Assembly: GCA_015067995.1 (NCBI GenBank)
Contig: SVLJ01000001.1
Location: forward strand, 1-64,000
Length of the DNA: 64,000 nt
Direction: 5' to 3'
DNA from: Oscillospiraceae bacterium
Lineage (GTDB): Bacteria; Bacillota; Clostridia; Oscillospirales; Oscillospiraceae
Shown: in pieces, positions 18,345 to 27,734 of the stretch
Layout: every line of letters begins with the position of its first letter
Position numbering within the stretch: the stretch's first letter is position 1
The notes under the pieces: generated by a model
Seen by the model: only the letters and a program-made list of their open reading frames with translations
Databases searched by the model: none
What the model was told of the DNA's origin: nothing
Position numbers and translations under genes: made by a program

Positions 18345-21083
18345 TTAAGCGTCTCTTCCGCAGCAGACTTTGTATTTCTTTCCGCTGCCGCAGGGACAGG
18401 GATCGTTACGGCCGATCTTGACCACCTTGCGGGGCTGGCGCTTGGGGCGGGAGCCGTCGCCGCCGACACCCTCCACCATGCCCTTGGCAACGCGTTCGCG
18501 CTTGACTTCCTGATCCTTTCTGAGCTGGACGGAGAACAGTCGGCGTACGGTCTCGCCCTGAATCGCTGCGATCATTTCCTCGAACATGTTCAGAGATTCC
18601 TGCTTGTAGGCAACTACGGGATCGGACTGGGCGTAGGCTCGCAGACGGATGCCTTGCTTGAGATCATCCATGGCGTCAATATGATCCATCCAGTACTCGT
18701 CCACCACACGCAGCATAATAACGCGCTCCAGCTCGCGCATGATGGTGGAAGAGATCTCGGCTTCCTTGGCCGCATAGGTTTTGTCAGCGGCATCACAAAA
18801 GAGGCCGGTCAGCTCCTCGGCAGACTTGTTCAGGTCTGCTTCTTCGTACCGGAAGGTGTACTTGGGGAAGAAGCGGCCTTCCAGATGACGCATCAGCTCA
18901 CGGTAACCTGCGGTATCCAGCCGCTGCTGTTCACTGAAGGCCAGATTTACCTCGTCGGCGATGGCGGCGTGCGTCATGTTCTGGATCTTTTCCTTCATGT
19001 CCAGACCGTCCAGCACCTGCTTGCGCTGAGAATAGATGATCTCACGCTGCTTGTTCATGACGTCGTCGTATTCCAGAACTGCCTTACGGGACTGGAAGTT
19101 TCTGGACTCCACAGTGGTCTGAGCATTTTCAATGCTCTTTGTCAGGATCTTGCTCTCAATGGGGGTGTCCTCATCCAGTGCCACCTTATCCATGATGTTT
19201 TGAATTTTTTCGCCGCCGAACAGACGCATAAGGTCATCCTCCAGCGACAGGTAGAAGCGGGACTCACCGGCGTCTCCCTGACGGCCTGCACGGCCACGGA
19301 GCTGGTTGTCGATACGGCGGGAGTCGTGGCGCTCGGTGCCGATGATGAACAGGCCGCCTGCGGCACGCACCTTTTCCGCCTCGTCGGCAATGGCGGCTTT
19401 GTGGAAGGCGAGGCGTTGGGCAAACAGCTTTCGGGCTTCCAGAATTTCCTCGTTGTCGGTATCCGCAAAACCGGTGGCTTCCGTAATCAGTTCGTCGCTG
19501 AAGCCCTGCTTGCGCAGATCGGCGGTGGCCAGATATTCGGCATTGCCGCCCAGCATGATATCGGTGCCGCGTCCGGCCATGTTGGTGGCCACGGTGACAG
19601 CGCCCAGCTTGCCGGCCTGTGCCACGATCTCTGCTTCGCGCTCGTGGTTTTTGGCGTTGAGGAGATTGTGGCGAATACCGGCACGGGTCAGCAGTCTGCT
19701 GAGGGTTTCGTTCTTCTCAATGGAAACCGTGCCCACCAGAACGGGCTGCCCCTTGGCGTTGCACTCCTTGATCTGCTCCACGACCGCACGGTACTTGCCT
19801 TCAACGGTCTTGTATACCACGTCGGCGTGATCCTGACGGGCGATGGGACGGTTGGTGGGGATCTCCACAATGTCCAGATTATAGATGGTGGCGAACTCTT
19901 CCTGCTCCGTCATGGCAGTACCGGTCATGCCGGACAGCTTGCTGTACAGGCGGAAATAATTCTGGAAGGTGATGGTGGCCAGCGTTCTGTTTTCATCGGC
20001 CACAGCCAGATGCTCCTTGGCTTCGATGGCCTGATGCAGACCCTGAGAATAGCGGCGGCCAAACATAAGGCGGCCGGTAAACTCGTCGACGATGATGACC
20101 TGACCGTCCTTGACCACATAGTCGATATCCCGCTTCATGATACCATGGGCTTTGATGGCCTGGTTAATATGATGGGAGATGGTGGAGTTTTCGGGATCAG
20201 ACAGGTTTTCCAGATGGAAGAACTGCTCGGCCTTGGCAATGCCATTGGCAGTGAGGGTGGCGCTGCGGGCTTTTTCGTCCACGATATAGTCGGCGGTTTC
20301 CTCGGAGGATTCCTCTTCTTTGGAGTCCAGCTCTGCCACCACACGCTTGCGCAGACGGGCAACAAACATCTCCGTCATATCATAGAGCTGGGTGGACTTT
20401 TCCCCTCGGCCGGAGATGATCAGGGGAGTGCGTGCCTCGTCGATGAGGATGGAGTCAACCTCGTCCACGATGGCGAAGTTATGACCGCGCTGTACCAGCT
20501 CGTTGGAGTAGATGCACATATTGTCACGGAGATAGTCGAAGCCCATCTCGTTGTTGGTGCCGTATGTGATGTCGGCTGCATAGGCTTCTTGACGCTGCTC
20601 CGTAGTCAGTCCGTGGACAATGAGGCCGACCTTCAGCCCAAGGAAACGATGGACCTTGCCCATCCATTCGGAGTCACGCTTGGCCAGATAGTCGTTGACG
20701 GTGACGATGTGAACGCCTTTTCCGGTAAGGGCGTTGAGATAAGCGGGAAGGGTAGCCACCAGAGTCTTGCCTTCACCGGTCTTCATCTCCGCGATACGGC
20801 CCTGATGCAGCACGATACCGCCCACCAGCTGCACCCGATAGGGACGCAGGCCCAGCACGCGGTCAGCCGCTTCGCGTACGGTGGCGAAGGCTTCCGGCAG
20901 GATGGCGTCCAGTGTTTCACCGTCAGCAAGACGGGCGCGGAATTCCTCGGTCTTGGCGCGGAGCTCGTCATCCGACTTGGTTTTATATTCATCCGCAAGA
21001 GCTTCGATCTTATCCACAATGGGATAGATGGACTTCAGCTCCCGGGAGCTGTAATCACCAAAGAGTTTTTGAAACAGACCCAT
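18345..21083 (-). CDS. secA: Preprotein translocase subunit SecA
   Basis: '[34 protein letters not shown]', '[25 protein letters not shown]', '[15 protein letters not shown]', C-terminal zinc motif '[19 protein letters not shown]'. Confidence 0.98.
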   Translation of the reverse strand: MGLFQKLFGDYSSRELKSIYPIVDKIEALADEYKTKSDDELRAKTEEFRARLADGETLDAILPEAFATVREAADRVLGLRPYRVQLVGGIVLHQGRIAEMKTGEGKTLVATLPAYLNALTGKGVHIVTVNDYLAKRDSEWMGKVHRFLGLKVGLIVHGLTTEQRQEAYAADITYGTNNEMGFDYLRDNMCIYSNELVQRGHNFAIVDEVDSILIDEARTPLIISGRGEKSTQLYDMTEMFVARLRKRVVAELDSKEEESSEETADYIVDEKARSATLTANGIAKAEQFFHLENLSDPENSTISHHINQAIKAHGIMKRDIDYVVKDGQVIIVDEFTGRLMFGRRYSQGLHQAIEAKEHLAVADENRTLATITFQNYFRLYSKLSGMTGTAMTEQEEFATIYNLDIVEIPTNRPIARQDHADVVYKTVEGKYRAVVEQIKECNAKGQPVLVGTVSIEKNETLSRLLTRAGIRHNLLNAKNHEREAEIVAQAGKLGAVTVATNMAGRGTDIMLGGNAEYLATADLRKQGFSDELITEATGFADTDNEEILEARKLFAQRLAFHKAAIADEAEKVRAAGGLFIIGTERHDSRRIDNQLRGRAGRQGDAGESRFYLSLEDDLMRLFGGEKIQNIMDKVALDEDTPIESKILTKSIENAQTTVESRNFQSRKAVLEYDDVMNKQREIIYSQRKQVLDGLDMKEKIQNMTHAAIADEVNLAFSEQQRLDTAGYRELMRHLEGRFFPKYTFRYEEADLNKSAEELTGLFCDAADKTYAAKEAEISSTIMRELERVIMLRVVDEYWMDHIDAMDDLKQGIRLRAYAQSDPVVAYKQESLNMFEEMIAAIQGETVRRLFSVQLRKDQEVKRERVAKGMVEGVGGDGSRPKRQPRKVVKIGRNDPCPCGSGKKYKVCCGRDA

Positions 21084-21241
21084 GTTATTTGAAACATCCT
21101 TTCTCAGCTTTTTCCGCTCCACTGCAGGCGGGCGAAAAGTGTGCATACGAAAACAAAATTAGCATATCACAACAGCGGGAGGAATGCAAAGGGAAAACTG
21201 TGCTTTCGAAGAAAGTTTACAACTCATGGGAGGTTTTCGGC

Positions 21242-21270
21242 TTGAGAGGGCAGGAAAAGCATGGTACAAT
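21242..21270 (+). promoter_or_regulatory. SigA-type promoter
   Basis: TTGAGA-17-TACAAT upstream of the MBL gene. Confidence 0.65.
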
Positions 21271-21327
21271 GATTGCAACAGGAATGTTCATTGCTTGTGC
21301 ATGACAGATCGGAGACAGAAAGGAGCT

Positions 21328-22938
21328 ATGCGTATGAAAATCAGCTTTTTTGGTGCAGATCAATGTGTGACCGGCAGCTGTCACTGTGTGGAGGCCAATG
21401 GGAAAAAGATTCTCATTGATTGTGGATTGCAGCAGGGAAGGGATGAAATTTCCAATGAAGAGCTTCCTTTTGAGGCGGGCGGCATCGACTGTGTGCTGAT
21501 TACCCATGCGCATATCGATCATTCCGGCCGTGTGCCCATGCTGCTCAGGCAGGGGTTTTCCGGAAAGATCATTACGACCCGCCTGACGGCGGCGCTGCTG
21601 AAAGTGATGCTGCAGGACTCCGCACACATTCAGGAGCAGGAGGCGGAGTGGCAGAGCCGCAAGGCAAAGCGCTCCGGAAGGGGGGCGGTGGAACCGCTCT
21701 ATACCGTGGCGGACGCCCTGACAACCATAGATCGCATCACCACCTGTGAGTATCATCAGCCGGTGGAGCTGTATCCCGGCATCGCGGCGGAATTCGTGGA
21801 TGCCGGACATCTGCTGGGAAGTGCGTGCATCATCCTTACGGTGACGGAAGGCGGCGAGACCAGAAAGATCGTATTCTCCGGTGATTTAGGCAATATTAAG
21901 CAGCCTATCATCCGCGATCCCTCCTACATTACCGGAGCAGATTATGTGGTAATGGAATCCACCTATGGAGACCGGAACCATGGCGAGGGCTGGAGCTATA
22001 CGGATGATCTGGCCGCGATCATCGACGAGACCATTGCCCGGGGCGGCAATGTCATCATTCCGTCCTTTGCTGTGGGTCGTACGCAGGAACTGCTGTATTT
22101 TATCCGTGAGATCAAGGATCTGGGATTGGTGAAATCCAATCCGGATTTCCCGGTCTATATCGATTCACCTTTGGCACGGGAGGCTACGGAGATCTTCGTG
22201 GGAGACCTCCGGGGATATCTGGACGAGGATGCGTTGGAGTTGGTGGCGGACGGCACCCACATGTTCAATTTCTCAAATCTGCGGATGACGGCCGGAGCGG
22301 AGGACTCCAAAGCACTGAATACCGACAGGACGCCGAAGGTCATTATCTCCGCCTCCGGCATGTGTGATGCCGGTCGTATTCGCCACCATCTGAAGCACAA
22401 CCTCTGGCGTCCGGAGTGTACTGTGGTGTTTGTTGGTTTCCAGGGAGAGGGTACACTGGGACGTCATCTGTTGGATGGCGCCAAAACTGTGAAGCTTTTT
22501 GGGGAAGAAATCGCGGTGAAGGCCAGACTGGTGAATTATAACGGCCTGTCCTCTCATGCGGATCGCGACCATCTCATCGAATGGGTGCAGGGTTTCACCC
22601 AGCAGAAGCCGCAGCACATTTTTGTTGTGCATGGCGACAGGGAAGTGGCTCCTTATTTTGCAAAGACCCTGACTGACATGGGATACTCCGCGCATGCGCC
22701 GCAGTATACAGAGGAGTATGATCTGATTGACTGCAGACAGCTGAAGACGGGTTATCTGCCGGAGCGCAGGCAGCGTGCCTTCGAAGGCGCACCCAGAACC
22801 GGCTCGGCGTATCAGCGTCTGGTGTCGGTGGGTCAGCTGATGACCGAGTTTATCCGCCGCAGCAAGGGGCGGGACAATAAGACCCTGGCAAAGTTTGCCG
22901 ATCAGCTGAAAGCACTGCTGGACAAATGGGAAGCGTAA
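21328..22938 (+). CDS. MBL-fold beta-CASP RNA-specificity metallohydrolase
   Basis: 'VLITHAHIDHSGRVPML', 'ESTYGDRNH', 'IIPSFAVGRTQELLY', 'ISASGMCDAGRIRHHLKHNL'. Confidence 0.9.
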   Translation: MRMKISFFGADQCVTGSCHCVEANGKKILIDCGLQQGRDEISNEELPFEAGGIDCVLITHAHIDHSGRVPMLLRQGFSGKIITTRLTAALLKVMLQDSAHIQEQEAEWQSRKAKRSGRGAVEPLYTVADALTTIDRITTCEYHQPVELYPGIAAEFVDAGHLLGSACIILTVTEGGETRKIVFSGDLGNIKQPIIRDPSYITGADYVVMESTYGDRNHGEGWSYTDDLAAIIDETIARGGNVIIPSFAVGRTQELLYFIREIKDLGLVKSNPDFPVYIDSPLAREATEIFVGDLRGYLDEDALELVADGTHMFNFSNLRMTAGAEDSKALNTDRTPKVIISASGMCDAGRIRHHLKHNLWRPECTVVFVGFQGEGTLGRHLLDGAKTVKLFGEEIAVKARLVNYNGLSSHADRDHLIEWVQGFTQQKPQHIFVVHGDREVAPYFAKTLTDMGYSAHAPQYTEEYDLIDCRQLKTGYLPERRQRAFEGAPRTGSAYQRLVSVGQLMTEFIRRSKGRDNKTLAKFADQLKALLDKWEA

Positions 22939-22953
22939 GTTACATATTTATCG

Positions 22954-22979
22954 AAAAGAGGGCTCAGTGCCCTCTTTTT
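22954..22979 (+). terminator. Rho-independent terminator
   Basis: aaaagagggc-tcagt-gccctcttttt. Confidence 0.85.
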
Positions 22980-23085
22980 GCTGTTTTGATGGGAACAAAG
23001 GCTTGCGGTAAGGGAAAAATCGAGATATGATATAATCGATAAAATACGGCCAATATTGACCGGAGACACTGGGAGCATGTACATG

Positions 23086-24705
23086 GAGAAATTGAAAGAG
23101 AACCAGATTTATACCGGCACGGTGGAAGGGTATTCCAGCGAAGGTCTTGGCATCATCAAGCTGGACGGAGCCGTGGTGTTTGTGCCGCATGCGATCCGCG
23201 GCGAAGAAATTGAACTGAAGATTACCAAGGTGATGAAGACCAGCGCGGCGGGAAAAATCGTAAAGATCCGCAAGGAATCACCGGAACGTATGAAACCGGA
23301 GTGCCCCTATTACGGGCAGTGCGGAGGCTGTGACTTCCAGCACCTGAGCTATACGGAGGAACTGTGGGCCAAGCGTCAGCGGGTGCAGGATGCCCTGACC
23401 CGGCTGGGCGGCACGGACATCATGGTGGAGGAGATCCTCGGAGCAAAGAATCCGCTCCACTACCGCAATAAGAGTCAGTATCCTGTGGGCGCAGACGGCT
23501 CTGTGGGATTCTACAAGGTGCGCAGCCATCAGGTGGTGGATGTGAAGCGCTGCCAGATACAGACGGAGGAGAGCGATGCCACAGCCCGCGCAGTGGCGGA
23601 ATGGATGCGCCGCTATCGTGTGGCGCCCTATGATGAGCATACCGGCAAGGGTCTGGTGCGCCATGTCTATGTGCGTACCAACCGGAAGGGGGAGACCCTG
23701 TGCTGTGTGCTGGTGAACGGAAAGGGACTGCCCCGTGAAGCAGAGCTGGTGGGGTATGTCCGGAAGGCTGCACCGAAGACTGTTGGTGTCGTGCTGGGGG
23801 TCAATACCAGCCGCAGCAACGTGATTCTGGGGGAGAGCTACCGTACCATCTGGGGTGAGGATTATCTGATGGACACCCTCTGCGGTCTGCAGTTTAAGCT
23901 GTCGGTACCCTCATTTTATCAGGTGAACCGTGATCAGGCGGAGGTGCTGTATAACAAGGCGCTGGAGTTTGCTGGACTCACCGGCACGGAGACAGTTCTG
24001 GATCTTTACTGCGGTACCGGCACCATTACCCTTTGCGTGGCAAAGCAGGCCGGCCGTGTCATCGGCGCGGAGATCGTACCGCCTGCCATCCGGGATGCCA
24101 GGGAAAACGCGGAACGCAACGGTATCGCCAATGCGGAGTTTTTCTGCGGCGACGCGGCAGACATTGCAGCAAAACTGGAATCCGAGGGCCTGCGTCCGGA
24201 TGTGATTGTGGTAGACCCACCCAGAAAGGGGCTTGCACCGGAGGTCATTGCCTCGGTCTGTGAAATGAAGCCGCAGCGAGTGGTGTATGTTTCCTGTGAT
24301 CCCGCCACTCTGGGCAGGGATGTGAAGATTTTTGCACGGCTGGGCTATACTGCTTCCCGTGCCGCGGCAGTGGATCTGTTCCCGGGAACCAAGCATGTCG
24401 AGACGGTATGTTTATTGTCCAAACTTAATGCAAAGCAACATATCGAGATTAACTTGGATATGGACGAGCTGGATTTGACCGATGCGGAGGAGAAAGCTAC
24501 CTACCAGGAAATCAAAGATTATGTGTTGGAGCATAGCGGCTTGAAAGTCAGCAGCTTGTATATCGCACAGGTGAAACAGAAGTGCGGCATCATCGAGCGA
24601 GAGAATTATAATAAGCCGAAGTCTGAGGACGCTAAACGGCCCCAATGCCCGCCGGATAAAGAAAAAGCAATCAAAGAGGCGTTGACGCACTTCGGTATGA
24701 TTTAA
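23086..24705 (+). CDS. rlmD: 23S rRNA (uracil-5)-methyltransferase RlmD/RumA family with a mobile-element-type C-terminal extension
   Basis: TRAM domain, 'CPYYGQCGGCDFQHL', 'LDLYCGTGTITL', 'VDPPRKGL', 'VYVSCDPATLGRD', then 'HVETVCLLSKLNAKQHIEINLDMDELDLTDAEEKATYQEIKDYV...FGMI' tail. Confidence 0.93.
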   Translation, partial: EKLKENQIYTGTVEGYSSEGLGIIKLDGAVVFVPHAIRGEEIELKITKVMKTSAAGKIVKIRKESPERMKPECPYYGQCGGCDFQHLSYTEELWAKRQRVQDALTRLGGTDIMVEEILGAKNPLHYRNKSQYPVGADGSVGFYKVRSHQVVDVKRCQIQTEESDATARAVAEWMRRYRVAPYDEHTGKGLVRHVYVRTNRKGETLCCVLVNGKGLPREAELVGYVRKAAPKTVGVVLGVNTSRSNVILGESYRTIWGEDYLMDTLCGLQFKLSVPSFYQVNRDQAEVLYNKALEFAGLTGTETVLDLYCGTGTITLCVAKQAGRVIGAEIVPPAIRDARENAERNGIANAEFFCGDAADIAAKLESEGLRPDVIVVDPPRKGLAPEVIASVCEMKPQRVVYVSCDPATLGRDVKIFARLGYTASRAAAVDLFPGTKHVETVCLLSKLNAKQHIEINLDMDELDLTDAEEKATYQEIKDYVLEHSGLKVSSLYIAQVKQKCGIIERENYNKPKSEDAKRPQCPPDKEKAIKEALTHFGMI

Positions 24706-24716
24706 GGAGGGCGGAT

Positions 24717-24965
24717 ATGACGCATTTGATTTCTTGTGAGTTCAACATGGATACTGCCTGCGTTGAACTGAAATTCACCGATGGCAGCATGATTGCGATT
24801 GATACTATCGCTGTGGAGAATGAAGTTGCCGATAATATGTATCAGAGGTCGGAACTGGATTATCTGATCTACAATGACCCGATAGCATATGCTGATCTGA
24901 TACTGAACGGCGATCCGGCAATATATTTGAAAACAGTAACTGAATATAAATCTCTTGATAAATAG
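24717..24965 (+). CDS. Small conserved protein (DUF6061-like) associated with mobile elements
   Basis: 82-aa 'MTHLISCEFNMDTACVELKFTDGSMIAIDTIAVENEVADNMYQRSELDYLIYNDPIAYADLILNGDP...'; gggagg-type RBS; family name from memory. Confidence 0.7.
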   Translation: MTHLISCEFNMDTACVELKFTDGSMIAIDTIAVENEVADNMYQRSELDYLIYNDPIAYADLILNGDPAIYLKTVTEYKSLDK

Positions 24966-24976
24966 AGAGTGGTTAA

Positions 24977-25011
24977 GCCGCCTGTACAAGCACTGTGCTT
25001 GTGCAGGCGGC
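24977..25011 (+). terminator. Terminator-like hairpin
   Basis: gccgcctgtacaagcac-tgt-gcttgtgcaggcggc, then attctttcgtctt. Confidence 0.7.
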
Positions 25012-25118
25012 ATTCTTTCGTCTTAATACAGATTTAATGCCAGTTTTTATACGCTAATACCCATTTCATGGATGAAGTGCGATAATAAATACAGAATACT
25101 CCCAATGGAGGGATGGGC

Positions 25119-26447
25119 ATGATTACGATAAAAAAACGCTTATCTTCATCACAAATTATTATTCTCGGGTTTGCCGGTGCTATTTTGTTTGGCAGCATTC
25201 TTCTGACGCTTCCTTTTTCTACTCGGGATGGGCATGGTGCTTTGTTTTCAGATGCTTTGTTTACCGCAACATCCGCTGTCTGTGTTACCGGACTGGTAGT
25301 ACAGGATACGGCAACCTATTGGAGCACATTCGGGCAGGCAGTAATTATTGCGTTGATTCAAATTGGCGGTATGGGTGTTGTCACCGTTGCTATTGCCATT
25401 TCATCCTTCTCTGGAAAGCAAATCAGTCTGAAACAGCGCAGCACAATGCAGGAAGCTATATCTGCCCATAAAGTGGGCGGGATCGTCCGACTAACCGGAT
25501 TTATCATTAAGATGACGATTATCTTTGAACTTCTTGGTGCTGTCATCATGGCTCCGACATTCTGTAAGGAGTTCGGCGTGCTGAAAGGAATATGGTATGC
25601 CGTATTCCACTCCATTTCCGCATTTTGTAATGCCGGATTTGATTTGATGGGCGTAAAAACACCGTATTCCTCTCTTGCATATTTTGTGGATAATCCGGTC
25701 ATCAATTTTGTAATCATGTCGTTAATCATAATCGGCGGTATTGGATTCATGACGTGGGATGACATTAAGGTAAATAAGCACCATGTTCGAAAATACAGGA
25801 TGCAAAGCAAGGTTATCCTGATAACTACTGTACTTCTGATTTCACTTCCAGCTCTGTACTTTTTCTTATTTGAGTTTGGAGACAAACCGATGGGCGAACG
25901 CATTTGGAGTTCCTTATTCCAGTCCGTTACGCCAAGGACTGCAGGATTCAACACCGCAGACTTGACGCAGATCAGCGAAACAGGTACAGCAATCACTATC
26001 ATGCTGATGCTCATCGGCGGTTCCCCCGGTTCAACGGCAGGCGGTATGAAAACCACAACACTCGCTGTTTTGTTTTCTACCGCAATCTCTGTATTCAGAC
26101 GCAGGGAGCATACACACTTTTTCGGGCGCAGAGTGAATGACGATACTATCAGAAATGCAGCAACAATTCTGATGATGTATGTCATCCTGTTCCTGACAGG
26201 CGGGTTCTTGATTAGTCACATTGAAAGTCTTCCGTTGCTTACCTGCTTGTACGAAACAGCGTCCGCAATCGGAACGGTCGGATTAACTCTCGGCATTACA
26301 CCAAATCTTGGAATTGCATCTCAGATCATTCTGATTGTCTTAATGTACATTGGCAGAGTGGGAGGACTAACACTGATCTTCTCGGCTCTCTCAGGGAATC
26401 AAGGAAATACGGCACGGCTGCCGCAGGAAAAGATAACGGTTGGCTAA
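25119..26447 (+). CDS. TrkH/KtrB-family potassium uptake protein
   Basis: 'ATSAVCVTGLVVQDTATYWSTFGQAVIIALIQIGGMGVVT', 'GGSPGSTAGGMKTTTLAVL', 'ASAIGTVGLTLGITP' selectivity-filter repeats. Confidence 0.94.
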   Translation: MITIKKRLSSSQIIILGFAGAILFGSILLTLPFSTRDGHGALFSDALFTATSAVCVTGLVVQDTATYWSTFGQAVIIALIQIGGMGVVTVAIAISSFSGKQISLKQRSTMQEAISAHKVGGIVRLTGFIIKMTIIFELLGAVIMAPTFCKEFGVLKGIWYAVFHSISAFCNAGFDLMGVKTPYSSLAYFVDNPVINFVIMSLIIIGGIGFMTWDDIKVNKHHVRKYRMQSKVILITTVLLISLPALYFFLFEFGDKPMGERIWSSLFQSVTPRTAGFNTADLTQISETGTAITIMLMLIGGSPGSTAGGMKTTTLAVLFSTAISVFRRREHTHFFGRRVNDDTIRNAATILMMYVILFLTGGFLISHIESLPLLTCLYETASAIGTVGLTLGITPNLGIASQIILIVLMYIGRVGGLTLIFSALSGNQGNTARLPQEKITVG

Positions 26448-26457
26448 GGAGGTACCT

Positions 26458-27105
26458 ATGAAATCCATATTATTAATTGGGCTTGGTCGTTTTGGCAGAC
26501 ACATCGCCCTAAAGCTGAACGCTTTGAACCATCAGGTGATGGCTATTGATCACAATGAGGAACGTGTAAATGCGTTGCTGCCCTTTGTAACAAATGCACA
26601 GATTGGTGACAGCACAAACGAAGAATTTCTTGCGGCTCTTGGCGTTGGAAACTACGATGCCTGTATCGTAGCGATTGGCGATAATTTTCAAAATTCGCTG
26701 GAAACTACATATCTTCTGAAAGAACTTGGCGCAAGAAAAATCATTGCCAGAGCATCAAAGGAAATGCAGGAGAAGTTTCTCCTGCGAAACGGTGCTGACG
26801 AAGTGGTTTATCCGGAGAAGCAGCTGGCAGCATGGACAGCGATCCGTTGTTCCTCTGAACATATTCTGGAGTACATCGAGCTGGATGATGAATATGCCAT
26901 TTTTGAGGTGGAGATACCATCCGATTGGAGCGGCAAAAGTATTCTGGAACTGGATATTCGAAAAAAACATGGTATCAACATCCTCGGAGTCAGAACAAAT
27001 GGAAAACTGAATATGAACATTACTCCAAACACAGTGTTTGGACATGGCACATCTGTTTTGGTACTTGGTCAAGAAAAAGCAGTTCACAAGTGTTTTCGCA
27101 TTTGA
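26458..27105 (+). CDS. TrkA/KtrA-family K+ channel regulatory subunit
   Basis: RCK fold 'MKSILLIGLGRFGRHIALKLNALNHQVMAIDHNEE'; 'GARKIIARASKEMQEKFLLRNGADEVVYPEK'. Confidence 0.94.
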   Translation: MKSILLIGLGRFGRHIALKLNALNHQVMAIDHNEERVNALLPFVTNAQIGDSTNEEFLAALGVGNYDACIVAIGDNFQNSLETTYLLKELGARKIIARASKEMQEKFLLRNGADEVVYPEKQLAAWTAIRCSSEHILEYIELDDEYAIFEVEIPSDWSGKSILELDIRKKHGINILGVRTNGKLNMNITPNTVFGHGTSVLVLGQEKAVHKCFRI

Positions 27106-27141
27106 TAAAAATCCCGATAAAAGGTGGAGGAGGTGTTCCTG

Positions 27142-27675
27142 ATGAAAGACTTATTCTTGATTCCCATCATGCTGGCAGTATTTGTCTTTGGTTATTTTGT
27201 GATGGCGAAGATTGACAGCTTCATAGAGGAAAACCGCCGCCTGATCCATGCGGAAAACAGACAAAACAGAGCGCACATCCGTATTGCCGCAGAGTCTCCG
27301 ATGCTTCTGGATTCGATTGCAGTACAGCTCACATCGTATTCTCGTGCCAACCCATTTGTCGAGTTTTTTCTGAGTTCGGGAAAAGCAGAGCGCATCTTGC
27401 AAAAACTCATGGACGGCACATTGGATATCGCAATTCTGGCAGAAGATAACAATCTTTCTTTGAATGAAAACCATTCAATGTTTCGCATTCCATGTCGAAC
27501 AGGAGAAGTTTTATCTACAGCACTTGGTTTATCTGTTGAAAGTATTGATGAAGAAAAATGGGCTTTCGTTGTATGGAATAAATCGATACAGTCCAAATCT
27601 CGTGACCGTGTATTATTTGCCATAGAAACAGAGTATTGTTCACTGAAATGCGGATATGCGGATTATCTGGAGTGA
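27142..27675 (+). CDS. TM-anchored hypothetical protein with LysR effector-domain-like segment
   Basis: TM 'DLFLIPIMLAVFVFGYFVMAKI' then 'HIRIAAESPMLLDSIAVQLTSYSRANPFVEFFLSSGKAERILQKLMDGTLDIAILAED'; no HTH. Confidence 0.6.
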   Translation: MKDLFLIPIMLAVFVFGYFVMAKIDSFIEENRRLIHAENRQNRAHIRIAAESPMLLDSIAVQLTSYSRANPFVEFFLSSGKAERILQKLMDGTLDIAILAEDNNLSLNENHSMFRIPCRTGEVLSTALGLSVESIDEEKWAFVVWNKSIQSKSRDRVLFAIETEYCSLKCGYADYLE

Positions 27676-27734
27676 TTGTTTACATCTGATCGGTGGAAAA
27701 AAGAAATTCTTTGTGATAAAATATTAAAAAGGAG

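Noticed and set aside
17484-21092. 1202-aa + strand ORF antisense to pgeF and secA
   Set aside because: Shadow ORF spanning two well-supported opposite-strand genes and their intergenic hairpin. Codon bias against TTA/CTA/TCA keeps the antisense frame open; no RBS or domain.
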